Part shown: positions 1-7,434 of the stretch, in pieces
Position numbering within the stretch: position 1 is the stretch's first letter
How the letters are laid out: each line of letters starts with the position of its first letter
Source of the DNA: Acidocella sp.
GTDB lineage: Bacteria > Pseudomonadota > Alphaproteobacteria > Acetobacterales > Acetobacteraceae
Assembly (NCBI GenBank): GCA_029077775.1
Contig: JAQNCU010000071.1
Coordinates: 1 to 10,650 of the forward strand
Direction of reading: 5' to 3'
Length of the DNA: 10,650 nt
Notes under the pieces: model-generated
What the model saw: the letters and a program-made list of their open reading frames with translations, nothing else
Database searches by the model: none
Told to the model about the DNA's origin: nothing
Position numbers and translations under genes: made by a program

Positions 1-347
1 GGGTCGTCGCGCAGCAGCAACGCCGCGCCGAGCAATGACGCGGTATGGCCGTCATGGCCACAGGCATGCATGATGCCGGGGGTTTTCGAGGCGTAGGGGG
101 CATTGGTTGCCTCCAGGATCGGCAGCGCGTCCATATCCGCGCGTAGGCCGACCGCGCGGTTTGAGCCAGCGCGGGAGAGAGTGGCCACCACGCCATGGCC
201 GCCAATGCCAGCGGTGTGCGCGATGCCCATGTCAGATAGTCGCGCACAGATAAAGGCGGCGGTGGCTTCCTCCTGCCGGGATAGCTCTGGTGTTTCATGC
301 AGATGATGGCGCCAGGCGGTGAGCTGTGCGGCGAGGTCGAACGGCAT
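1..347 (-). CDS. M20D-family amidohydrolase (hippurate / N-acyl-amino-acid hydrolase type), 3' end cut by window
   Basis: This is a metal-dependent hydrolase of the M20D peptidase family, whose members cleave N-acyl or N-aroyl amino acids (hippurate hydrolase, IAA-amino-acid hydrolase, aminoacylase types). About 115 N-terminal residues are visible, from an ATG at 345-347, and the gene runs off the left edge. The N-terminus has the family's usual WRHHLHETPELS stretch (residues 12-23), then GLRADMDALPI (67-77), then HACGHDGHTA (94-103). In M20D enzymes the Cys and His of that last motif (C96, H98) are metal ligands. The frame is open throughout what is visible. It lies 86 bp downstream of the acyl-CoA synthetase on the same strand and may be co-transcribed with it. 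No strong Shine-Dalgarno sequence precedes the ATG. The family is clear; the exact substrate cannot be told from sequence. Confidence 0.9.
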   Translation of the reverse strand, partial: MPFDLAAQLTAWRHHLHETPELSRQEEATAAFICARLSDMGIAHTAGIGGHGVVATLSRAGSNRAVGLRADMDALPILEATNAPYASKTPGIMHACGHDGHTASLLGAALLLRDD

Positions 348-433
348 GGATGAGGCCCCAACTTTGCGGTACCGGAAGCACAAAGACAAATGATAGGCGA
401 TCTCGCCGGTTTGTCGAGCCGTGAGGGGCGGGG

Positions 434-1987
434 TTATGCGTGCGTCTGGCTGCCAAGTGCTGTGGCCTTCAGCACGTGTTTTTGGACCTTGCCGGTGGCG
501 GTGCGGGGGATCACGCCGTTGATAACCACGCTCGCGGGGATTTTGAACCGGGCCAGCCGCGCCCGGCAATGGGCGAGTATATCGGCCTCGGTCAGCGTAA
601 CGCCAGGGCGGGTGGTGACATAGGCGCGCCCGACCTCCCCCCAGCGCGCATCCGGTATGCCGATCACCGCGGCCTCGGCCAGCCCGTCAAGGGCCGCGAG
701 CACGGCCTCAACCTCGGCGGGGTATACGTTCTCACCGCCGGAGATGAACATGTCCTTGGTGCGGTCCACCAGGAAATAAAACCCGTCGGCATCGCGCATC
801 GCGGTATCACCGGTGCGGAACCAGCCATCGGTGAAGGCGGCTTGCGTCAGGTCCGGCTGGTTCCAATAGCCCTGGGTGATGCTGGGGCCGCGCAGCCAAA
901 GCTCGCCGCGTGTGCCATCCGGTAAATCCTGGCCATCGGCGTCCACGATCCGCGCCTCCACCGAGAAGAACGGCAACCCGCAGGAGCCCGCTTTGGCCAG
1001 AATAATGTCGAGATCGGCGAAGGGCATCCCGAAATTCGAGCAGGTCTCGGACATGCCATAGCCATCGGACATATGAATGCCCGCGCGCGCGAAACGCTCG
1101 ATCTGCGGGCCAGGATTGGGCGCGCCGCCCATGGCATAGACCGTGAGGCGGCGCAGGATGGCGGGGTCGAACCCCGGCTCGTTCCAGAGCATCTGCGCCA
1201 TTTGCGGCACCGAGAAATAATGCGTCACGCAAAGCCCGGAATCAGCGATGCGCGCCAGAGTGTGCGGCGCACTGAACCCGCGCGAGACCAGCAAATGCCC
1301 GCCCGCCTGGAGCGTGGCGCGCGCCGCGGCGAACAGCCCGGCGGTGTGGAACAGCGGCATGTCGCACAACATCACGCTGGCGGGGATCAGGCCGCTGCCG
1401 AAAATGAAGTTCATGCCGCCCCAGAAGGCGTTCAATTCACTGATCATGACACCCTTGGGGCGGCCCGATGTGCCGGAGGTGTAGAGCAAGGTGGTGGGGG
1501 CATCCGCCGCGCGCCGGGCTGGGGTGGGCACAAAGCCAGGGCTACTGGCGATGAGGGCGGGCAGATCGGCCAGCAAATGATAGCAGGGCACACCCCAGGG
1601 CGGCGTGAAATCGGCATCAAGGAACAGAATTTCCGGCGTGCAATCGGAGGTCAGATGCGCAATCTCGGGCTCCGCGAGCCGCCAGTTGAATGGCGCGAAA
1701 ATGGCGCCCGCGCGCATCGCCGCAAACTGGAGGACCAGCATCAGCCCGTGATTGCGCGTGAGGGTCGCGACCCGCGCACCGCTTGCCGGCCCCAGGCGGG
1801 CGGTAAGCCAATTGGCGGTCTGGTTTATCAGCGCGTCGAACTGCGCGAAGCTCCAACGCTGCCCGCTCTCCAGATCCGTGACCGCCGGTGCCGTAGGGCG
1901 CGCCCGGGCATGGGTGGCGATGATGTCGAACACCGGCAGGGCGGCCTTCATGGCCGGGTGTTTCGGGTTTGCTGCTTCATAGGACAC
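434..1987 (-). CDS. Acyl-CoA synthetase (AMP-forming, ANL superfamily)
   Basis: This 517-residue enzyme should activate a carboxylic acid to an acyl-adenylate and then to the acyl-CoA thioester, in the cytoplasm. The superfamily motifs occur in order and intact: the phosphate-binding loop YTSGTSGRPKGVM (169-181), PLFHTAG (211-217), GYGMSET (309-315), WFRTGD with the ribose-binding Asp (389-394), the hinge region DRTKDMFISGGENVYP (408-423), and PRTATGK near the C-terminus with the adenylation Lys at about 500. The length is normal for medium/long-chain or aryl-CoA ligases. The start is the GTG at 1985-1987; an ATG at 1949-1951 (residue 13) is an alternative, and neither has a clear ribosome binding site. 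A promoter-like sequence lies about 50-80 bp upstream. The M20D amidohydrolase follows, suggesting a small catabolic unit that frees and activates an acid, but this is inference. Substrate unknown. Confidence 0.92.
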   Translation of the reverse strand: MSYEAANPKHPAMKAALPVFDIIATHARARPTAPAVTDLESGQRWSFAQFDALINQTANWLTARLGPASGARVATLTRNHGLMLVLQFAAMRAGAIFAPFNWRLAEPEIAHLTSDCTPEILFLDADFTPPWGVPCYHLLADLPALIASSPGFVPTPARRAADAPTTLLYTSGTSGRPKGVMISELNAFWGGMNFIFGSGLIPASVMLCDMPLFHTAGLFAAARATLQAGGHLLVSRGFSAPHTLARIADSGLCVTHYFSVPQMAQMLWNEPGFDPAILRRLTVYAMGGAPNPGPQIERFARAGIHMSDGYGMSETCSNFGMPFADLDIILAKAGSCGLPFFSVEARIVDADGQDLPDGTRGELWLRGPSITQGYWNQPDLTQAAFTDGWFRTGDTAMRDADGFYFLVDRTKDMFISGGENVYPAEVEAVLAALDGLAEAAVIGIPDARWGEVGRAYVTTRPGVTLTEADILAHCRARLARFKIPASVVINGVIPRTATGKVQKHVLKATALGSQTHA

Positions 1988-2037
1988 CCCTGAACCGCAG
2001 ATTATTTCGTGGTGACACTTATTCTGGTCATAAAGGG

Positions 2038-2065
2038 ATTATAAATAGTTTTGACGTGAAATCAA
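2038..2065 (-). promoter_or_regulatory. Predicted sigma70-type promoter of the acyl-CoA synthetase gene, with overlapping dyad
   Basis: Read on the minus strand, a perfect TATAAT -10 box (2038-2043) lies 16 bp downstream of TTGATT (2060-2065), which matches the -35 consensus at four of six bases. Transcription would begin near 2031, leaving a leader of about 44 nt before the GTG at 1987. A perfect 6-bp inverted repeat, TGAAAT-TG-ATTTCA on the minus strand (2057-2070), covers the -35 box and could be a repressor operator. The region is clearly more AT-rich than the flanking genes. This is a motif-based prediction. Confidence 0.5.
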
Positions 2066-2094
2066 TTTCAAGCGTTGCCCGGGTGCGCCGAGGT

Positions 2095-2143
2095 TTTATG
2101 GGGCGCCACACTGCGCGCGAATTTATACGGCGCCACACTGCGC
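2095..2143 (-). repeat. Short tandem duplication spanning the ubiG stop codon
   Basis: Two 22-bp copies (2095-2116 and 2122-2143) repeat with a 27-bp period. Their 15-bp core GGCGCCACACTGCGC (plus strand, 2102-2116 and 2129-2143) is identical, followed on the minus strand by two variable bases and then ATAAA. The right copy contains the last codons and TAA stop of ubiG (stop at 2123-2125). Because 27 is a multiple of three, the left copy would carry the same codons and another TAA (2096-2098) in the same frame. It therefore looks like a duplicated gene end. The core also contains GCGC-N6-GCGC, which could form a small hairpin. Confidence 0.75.
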
Positions 2144-2839
2144 CAGGGCGATGTAATTGATGCTGGTGTCGCGGGTGACGCGGAAACCCGGCGGGCGGGC
2201 GGTGAAGGAAAGCCCCGCAATGTCCGAAAGCCGCAACCCGGCGGCGCGGCATTGCGTGGCAAGCTCAGCCGGGGTGACGAATTGGCGCCAGTTATGGGTA
2301 CCGATGGGCAGCAGCCGCAGCAGATATTCCGCGCCGATTTTGGCTGCGAGGAAGGCGCGCGGCGTGCGGTTGAGCGTGGAGATGAACAACAACCCGCCAG
2401 GGACGAGCAAGGCGGCCAGGGTGGCGATGAAGGCGGCCTGGTCTGGCACGTGCTCGATCACTTCCAGCGCCGTGATCACCTGGAATTTAGCACCCTCAGA
2501 CACCAGCGCCTCCGCCGTGCCGACGCGGTAAGAGAGAGGCAACCCGCGACCCTCGGCATGGGCCTGGGCCGCCGCGATGGCCTGGGTGGCGGCATCCAGC
2601 CCCAAAACCCGCGCGCCAGCACCGGCCAAAGCCTCAGACAGCAGCCCGGCGCCGCAGCCGACATCCAGCAAATCAACCGCCGGGCCGCCGAACTGGGCGG
2701 CAATACGGTTGAGCACCCAGCCTGCGCGGATGGGGTTCATCATGTGCAGCGGGCGCATCGGGCCCCGTGGGTCCCACCATTGCCCGGCCAGGGCGTCGAA
2801 CCGTGCGATGTCCGCCGCATCGACTGATTGGCTCATCAT
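2123..2839 (-). CDS. ubiG: Ubiquinone biosynthesis O-methyltransferase UbiG
   Basis: This 238-residue SAM-dependent methyltransferase carries out both O-methylations in ubiquinone synthesis: on 2-polyprenyl-6-hydroxyphenol and, as the last step, on demethylubiquinol. It acts at the inner face of the cytoplasmic membrane. Recognition rests on the family N-terminus (FDALAGQWWDPRGPMRPLH, 14-32), SAM motif I LLDVGCGAG (57-65), ALEVIEHV (124-131), and the UbiG-typical ISTLNRTPRAFLAAKIGAEY segment (153-172) followed by a leucine-rich stretch and THNW. Length is normal for the family. Two adjacent ATGs (2837-2839 and 2834-2836) can serve as start. It diverges from lysC across a 61-bp gap. The last residues (QCGAV) and the stop codon lie inside a short tandem duplication, so the exact C-terminus may be recent. 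Confidence 0.95.
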   Translation of the reverse strand: MMSQSVDAADIARFDALAGQWWDPRGPMRPLHMMNPIRAGWVLNRIAAQFGGPAVDLLDVGCGAGLLSEALAGAGARVLGLDAATQAIAAAQAHAEGRGLPLSYRVGTAEALVSEGAKFQVITALEVIEHVPDQAAFIATLAALLVPGGLLFISTLNRTPRAFLAAKIGAEYLLRLLPIGTHNWRQFVTPAELATQCRAAGLRLSDIAGLSFTARPPGFRVTRDTSINYIALAQCGAV

Positions 2840-2888
2840 TGCACGCGCCCCCCCCGCCCGTTATGTGACGCCCCGGCCGGATTTCCAC

Positions 2889-2900
2889 AAGGGGAGCAAT
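2889..2900 (+). promoter_or_regulatory. Ribosome binding site that fixes the lysC start
   Basis: AAGGGGAG (2889-2896) is a strong Shine-Dalgarno sequence 4 nt before the ATG at 2901. It decides for this start over the in-frame start at 2577, which would add 108 residues that run antisense through ubiG and are unlike any aspartokinase N-terminus. Confidence 0.8.
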
Positions 2901-4115
2901 ATGGCGCGTATCGTGATGAAATTTGGCGGGACGTCGGTTGCCGACCTCGACCGTATCCGCAATGTCGCGGCGCGGGTGAAGGCGCAGATCGCCCTGGGGG
3001 ACGAGGTTGCGGTGGTGGTCTCGGCCATGGCGGGAACGACCAACCAGCTGGTGGCGTGGTGCCAGAGCCTCTCGCCCCTGCATGACGCGCGCGAATATGA
3101 TGTTGTGGTCTCAACCGGCGAGCAGGTGACGGCGGGGCTGACCGCGATCGCGTTGCAGGCGATCGGCGTGGAGGCGCGCAGTTTTTGCGGCTGGCAGATC
3201 CCGGTTTCGACCGATGGGCAGCACGGCAAGGCGCGGATCAACGCCATCGACGGCGCGGATTTGAGCCGCCGCATGGGGCAGGGGCAGGTTGTGGTGGTGG
3301 CGGGGTTCCAGGGGATCGGCCCGGATGAGCGGGTGACGACGCTGGGGCGCGGTGGCTCGGATACATCTGCGGTTGCATTGGCGGCGGCGCTGAATGCGGA
3401 TAGATGTGATATTTATACCGATGTGGATGGGATTTACACGACCGACCCGCGCATTGTGCCGAACGCCCGCAAGCTGGCCCGCATAACCTATGAGGAAATG
3501 CTTGAACTGGCCTCGGTGGGGGCGAAAGTGTTGCAGACGCGCTCAGTCGAGCTGGCAATGAAGGAGCGGGTGCGGGTGCAGGTGCTGTCGAGCTTCAGCG
3601 ACGAACCCGGAACCATGGTGGTGGATGAGGACGAGGTATTGGAACAGGAAATCGTAGCCGGCATTGCCTATTCACGCGATGAAGCGAAAATCACGGTGCG
3701 CAAAGTGCCCGATAAACCCGGCATCGCCGCTGCCATATTTGTGCCACTGGCGGAAGCTAACATCAATGTCGATATGATCGTGCAGAATGTGGCGGAGGAT
3801 GGCACCACGGATATGACTTTTACGGTTGGCAAGGGGGATTTTCCGCGCGCGATGGCGGTGCTGGAGGCGGCGCGCGCGCATATTGGCTATGCCGAGATCA
3901 GCGCCGACCAGAATGTCGCGAAGCTCTCGGTGGTGGGGGTGGGGATGCGCAGCCATGCGGGTGTGGCAGGCACCATGTTCCACACGCTGGCGGCGCGCGG
4001 GATCAATATCCAGGTGATCTCAACCAGCGAAATAAAAGTGAGCGTGCTGGTTGCCGCCGAATATACCGAATTGGCGGTGCGGGCGCTGCACACGGCGTAC
4101 CAGCTGGATGCCTGA
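2901..4115 (+). CDS. lysC: Aspartate kinase (aspartokinase) LysC
   Basis: LysC phosphorylates L-aspartate with ATP, the first step toward lysine, diaminopimelate, threonine and methionine. The 404-residue protein has the usual length of the short, monofunctional aspartokinases. The catalytic domain (about 1-250) starts with the nucleotide/substrate motif MKFGGTSV (6-13) and contains VVVSAMAGTTNQL (38-50), STGEQV (71-76), GRGGSDTSA (149-157) and DIYTDVDGIYTTDPR (170-184). Two ACT regulatory domains follow (about 265-335 and 340-404), with FVPLAEANINVDMIVQN in the first and the matching LAARGINIQVISTSEIKVSVLV in the second, split here at GINI. In this class the ACT domains give feedback inhibition by lysine and/or threonine; which one applies here cannot be read from sequence. 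It is first in a run of close-packed plus-strand genes and divergent from ubiG. I see no clear consensus promoter in the 61-bp gap. Confidence 0.97.
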   Translation: MARIVMKFGGTSVADLDRIRNVAARVKAQIALGDEVAVVVSAMAGTTNQLVAWCQSLSPLHDAREYDVVVSTGEQVTAGLTAIALQAIGVEARSFCGWQIPVSTDGQHGKARINAIDGADLSRRMGQGQVVVVAGFQGIGPDERVTTLGRGGSDTSAVALAAALNADRCDIYTDVDGIYTTDPRIVPNARKLARITYEEMLELASVGAKVLQTRSVELAMKERVRVQVLSSFSDEPGTMVVDEDEVLEQEIVAGIAYSRDEAKITVRKVPDKPGIAAAIFVPLAEANINVDMIVQNVAEDGTTDMTFTVGKGDFPRAMAVLEAARAHIGYAEISADQNVAKLSVVGVGMRSHAGVAGTMFHTLAARGINIQVISTSEIKVSVLVAAEYTELAVRALHTAYQLDA

Positions 4116-4119
4116 TATC

Positions 4120-5178
4120 ATGCCGGATACCATCAGCGGCATCGATCCCGTGCGGCGGCTGGCCTGTGAGGCCGCATTCGCGCGGTTGCAGGCGCGCGGG
4201 GCCGCGTTTTTGGGCTCTGAGGTGGCGATTATGGGCGGGGCCATGAGCTGGGTCTCTGAACGCAATCTGGTCGCCGCCATTTCCAATGCCGGGGGGTTTG
4301 GCGTGATCGCCTGTGGCTCGATGCCGCCCGCATTGCTGGCCGCCGAGATCGCCGCCACGCAGGCGCTGACCGCCAAACCGTTCGGGGTGAATTTGATCAC
4401 CATGCACCCGCAACTGGATGATCTGGTGCGGGTGTGTCTTGAGGCTGGGGTGGGGCATATCGTGCTGGCGGGCGGCATTCCGCCCGGCCCGGCGGTGCGC
4501 GCGGTGAAAGATGGCGGCGCCAGGCTGATCGCCTTTGCCCCGGCTTTGGTGCTCGCCAGGCGTCTGGTGCGCTCAGGTGTGGATGCGCTGGTGATCGAGG
4601 GCGCGGAGGCTGGCGGGCATATCGGGCCGGTGACGCTGACTGTGCTGGCGCAGGAGATTTTGCCGCATATCCGCGAGGTGCCCGTGTTCGTGGCGGGCGG
4701 GCTGGGGCGTGGCGAGGCGATCCTTGGGTATTTGGAGATGGGGGCGTCCGGCGCGCAGCTTGGCACTTTGTTCGCGGCATCCACCGAGAGCATTGCCCAT
4801 GCGAAGTTCAAGGCGGCGTTTATCCGCGCCAATGCGCGTGATGCCCTGCCTTCGATGCAGATCGATGAGCGGTTCCCCGTGATCCCGGTGCGGGGGCTGG
4901 TGAACGAGGGCACCAAGCGGTTTATGGCGCATCAGGCCGAGGTTCTGGCGCAGTTCCAGAGTGGCGCGCTGGATAAGGGCGCGGCCCAGCTTTCGATCGA
5001 GCATTTCTGGGCGGGCGCGTTGCGCCGCGCGGTGGTGGATGGCGATGTCGAGACCGGGTCGGTCATGGCCGGGCAATCTGTCGGCATGGTGAGCGAGGTG
5101 GCACCCGTGGCATCGATACTGGCGGCGCTGAAGGCCCAGGCTGTGGCGGCTTTGGTGGCGCGTGAAGCTGGCGGATAG
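4120..5178 (+). CDS. Nitronate monooxygenase / FabK-like FMN-dependent TIM-barrel oxidoreductase
   Basis: This is a flavoprotein of the nitronate monooxygenase (2-nitropropane dioxygenase) family, related to the enoyl-ACP reductase FabK. Counting from the ATG at 4120 it has 352 residues. Family signatures are VAAISNAGGFGVIACGSM (51-68), KPFGVNLI (86-93), VIEGAEAGGHIG (158-169), whose His167 is at the place of the family's catalytic His, and VPVFVAGGLGRGEA (187-200), the FMN-phosphate-binding loop, followed by GYLEMGASGAQLGTLF. An ATG at 4108, overlapping the lysC stop by 8 bp, would add four residues. The gene starts 4 bp after lysC, and its end overlaps ptsP by 17 bp, so translational coupling is likely. 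True substrate unknown: members detoxify nitronates such as propionate-3-nitronate, and many are uncharacterised. Nothing links it functionally to lysC or ptsP beyond location. Confidence 0.87.
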   Translation: MPDTISGIDPVRRLACEAAFARLQARGAAFLGSEVAIMGGAMSWVSERNLVAAISNAGGFGVIACGSMPPALLAAEIAATQALTAKPFGVNLITMHPQLDDLVRVCLEAGVGHIVLAGGIPPGPAVRAVKDGGARLIAFAPALVLARRLVRSGVDALVIEGAEAGGHIGPVTLTVLAQEILPHIREVPVFVAGGLGRGEAILGYLEMGASGAQLGTLFAASTESIAHAKFKAAFIRANARDALPSMQIDERFPVIPVRGLVNEGTKRFMAHQAEVLAQFQSGALDKGAAQLSIEHFWAGALRRAVVDGDVETGSVMAGQSVGMVSEVAPVASILAALKAQAVAALVAREAGG

Positions 5179-7429
5179 ACCGCCACCGCGGCGCGGGCGG
5201 AAGATACCGAAAACCAGCGGCGGCAGACAGCTATTCGTCAGGCTGCGGGAATCCCTCGCCTCCGGCGTGACCAGCCTGCCGGATATTGCCGATATCGTGG
5301 CGCGGGGCCTGCCCGCCGATGCCAGCGTGATCTATGTGGCCCGCGCGGGCGAGGTTTTGGAATTGGCGGCGACCTTCGGGCTGAACGTGAGCGCGGTGGG
5401 CCGTACGCGGATGCGTATCGGTGAGGGGATCATCGGCATGGTCGCGGCCTCGGGCGATGCGCTCAACCTCGCCGATGCGCAGAACCATCCGCGCTATGCT
5501 TATCGGCCTGAGTTGGGCGAGGAGGGGTTCCCGGCGACATTGGCGATGCCGGTGAAGCGCGCCGGGCGGATTTTGGGGGTGATCGCCGTGATGTCCCGCC
5601 AGACGCGGGTTTTTACGCCGATCGAGGTGGAGGCGGTCGCCACCGTGGCGATGCTGTTGGCCGAGATTCTGGCCGGGGCGGGGGCGACGGATTTATCGGC
5701 GGAGGGGTTCTCCGACACCCTGCCACGGCGCTATGCCGGGCATATCCTCTCGCCGGGGATCGTGCGCGGCAAAATTCTGGCCTATGGCGCGGCCCCGCCG
5801 ATCGCGCGGCTGCTCACCGATGACCCGGCGGCCGAACTGGCGCGGCTGGAACGCGCGGTGGAGGCGGCGAATCGTGCCCTTGACGGGTTGATCGCGGGGG
5901 CGTTGCCACGCGGGGCCGCGCCGCGTGAGGTGCTGGAGGCGTACCGCATGGTGGCGCAGTCAGCCGGGTGGCTGACCCAGGTGCGTGAGGCGATCAGCGA
6001 CGGGCTGACCGCCGAGACCGCGGTGGACAAGGTGGCGCGCACCCTGCGCGAGCGGATGCGCAAGATCGCCGATCCGTATTTGCGGGAGCGGCTGGCCGAT
6101 ATCGAGGATATGATCGGGCGGTTGATGGTGGCGCTGGGTGGCCGCCCGCCTAAGCCTGAGCGCGCCGATGGTTATTTGTTGCTGGTGCGCCGCCTGGGCC
6201 CCGCTGATTTGCTGGACTGGCACGCGCGCGGCATTGGTGGCGTGGCGATCGAGGAGGCGAGCGGTGCCGGACATGCCGCGATTTTGGCGCGCGCCCTTGG
6301 CCTGCCCGCGCTGACCTTGGATCGCGGGGCGATGGAGGCGGCCCATGCCGGGGATGATGCCCTGCTGGATGCCGAGGGCGGCACGCTGATATTGCGCCCC
6401 GAGCCTGAGGTGGTCCAGGTTTATGAACGCGCCCTGGAGGCCCGCACGACGCGGGCGGCGGCGCTCGCGATGTATCGCGACCGCAAGGCGGTGACCCGCG
6501 ATGGCACGGCGATGACATTGATGTTGAATGTCGGGCTGGCCATGGAGCTGGACCAGTTGGAGCGCACCGGGGCCGATGGGATCGGGCTCTACCGTACGGA
6601 AATTACCGCACTGGCGGCGGGCGGTATTCCCGATGTGGCGGGCCAGGCGGCGGAATATGGCCGGGTGCTGGACCGCGCCGGGACCAAGCGGGTGCAGTTC
6701 CGCACGCTCGACCTGGGGGCGGATAAATTACTGCCTGGGGAGGCTGGCCAGGGTGAGGAAAACCCGGCCATGGGCTGGCGTTCGTTACGGGTGGGGCTGG
6801 ACAGGCCGGCCATTCTGCGCCGCCAGCTGCGCGCCTTGCTGTTGGCTGCACAGGGCCGTCCGCTTAGCATCATGTTCCCGATGGTCGCCACGGTGGCGGA
6901 ATTCCGCGCCGCGCGGGATTTGCTGGAGGCCGAAGCGGCAAGGGTGCGCCCGGCGCCGGAGAGCCTGGAGGCCGGAACCATGCTGGAGGTGCCGTCGTTA
7001 TTATTTCAGTTGCCCGGCTTGCTGGCCGAAGCGGATTTTATCTCGGTCGGGACCAATGACCTGATGCAGTTTTTGTTTGCCGCCGATCGCGGCACGCCGG
7101 AACTGGCGGACCGGTACGACACGCTCTCCAGCCCGGTGCTGGAGCTGATCGAGCGGCTGGTGGTGGCGTGCGAGGAGGCCGGGGTGCCGTTGTCGATCTG
7201 TGGTGAGGCCGCTGGAAGGCCGCTGGATGCGCTGGCCTTCGCGGCTGTGGGGGTCACTATTTTGTCGATGTCGGGCAACGCCATATTGCCGGTGAAGGCG
7301 CTGCTGGCGGAGGTGGATTTGAACGCGCTGCGCCCGGTGCTGCGCGAATTGCGGCGGGCCGGTGCGGCGGGCGGCAGCATCCGCGAGCCGCTGGCCGCCT
7401 GGGCGCGCGAGCATAATCTGCCGGTGTGA
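5162..7429 (+). CDS. ptsP: Phosphoenolpyruvate-protein phosphotransferase PtsP (enzyme I-Ntr)
   Basis: PtsP takes phosphate from PEP and passes it to the Npr/PtsO carrier in the nitrogen-related PTS, a regulatory phosphorelay rather than a sugar transporter. The 755-residue protein has a GAF sensory domain (about 38-172) that marks the Ntr type, then the enzyme I N-terminal region from LSPGIVRGK (196-204), the phospho-histidine region SGAGHAAILARALGLPAL (367-384, His371), and the PEP-binding barrel. The barrel shows GIGLYRTEI (473-481), FRTLDLGADK (513-522), EENPAMGWRSLRVGLDRP (532-549), MFPMV (571-575), MLEVPSLLFQL (607-617), SVGTNDLMQFLFAADR (628-643) and SICGEAAGRPLDAL (678-691) with the acid-base Cys680. 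The start is the GTG at 5162; the first in-frame ATG would fall inside the GAF domain. The residues just before His371 are AG instead of the usual (T/N)S. It is followed by a hairpin-repeat array. Confidence 0.94.
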   Translation: MKLADRPPPRRGRKIPKTSGGRQLFVRLRESLASGVTSLPDIADIVARGLPADASVIYVARAGEVLELAATFGLNVSAVGRTRMRIGEGIIGMVAASGDALNLADAQNHPRYAYRPELGEEGFPATLAMPVKRAGRILGVIAVMSRQTRVFTPIEVEAVATVAMLLAEILAGAGATDLSAEGFSDTLPRRYAGHILSPGIVRGKILAYGAAPPIARLLTDDPAAELARLERAVEAANRALDGLIAGALPRGAAPREVLEAYRMVAQSAGWLTQVREAISDGLTAETAVDKVARTLRERMRKIADPYLRERLADIEDMIGRLMVALGGRPPKPERADGYLLLVRRLGPADLLDWHARGIGGVAIEEASGAGHAAILARALGLPALTLDRGAMEAAHAGDDALLDAEGGTLILRPEPEVVQVYERALEARTTRAAALAMYRDRKAVTRDGTAMTLMLNVGLAMELDQLERTGADGIGLYRTEITALAAGGIPDVAGQAAEYGRVLDRAGTKRVQFRTLDLGADKLLPGEAGQGEENPAMGWRSLRVGLDRPAILRRQLRALLLAAQGRPLSIMFPMVATVAEFRAARDLLEAEAARVRPAPESLEAGTMLEVPSLLFQLPGLLAEADFISVGTNDLMQFLFAADRGTPELADRYDTLSSPVLELIERLVVACEEAGVPLSICGEAAGRPLDALAFAAVGVTILSMSGNAILPVKALLAEVDLNALRPVLRELRRAGAAGGSIREPLAAWAREHNLPV

Positions 7430-7434
7430 TCCCC

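Noticed and set aside
1073..1993. 306-codon plus-strand open frame
   Set aside because: It lies wholly antisense to the acyl-CoA synthetase, which has all its family motifs. The composition (Arg/Gly/Gln/His rich) is that of a shadow frame in GC-rich DNA.
2075..2827. 250-codon plus-strand open frame
   Set aside because: It is an antisense shadow of ubiG, whose methyltransferase motifs are unmistakable.
2839..2866. Plus-strand promoter for lysC (TTGCAC, 16 bp, TTATGT)
   Set aside because: It matches the consensus at only three and two of six bases, no better than chance in this region.
2577..2900. N-terminal extension of lysC by 108 residues in the same open frame
   Set aside because: The extension runs antisense through ubiG and has no aspartokinase homology features. 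The ATG at 2901 has a strong Shine-Dalgarno sequence and gives the family's normal MARIVMKFGGTS start.
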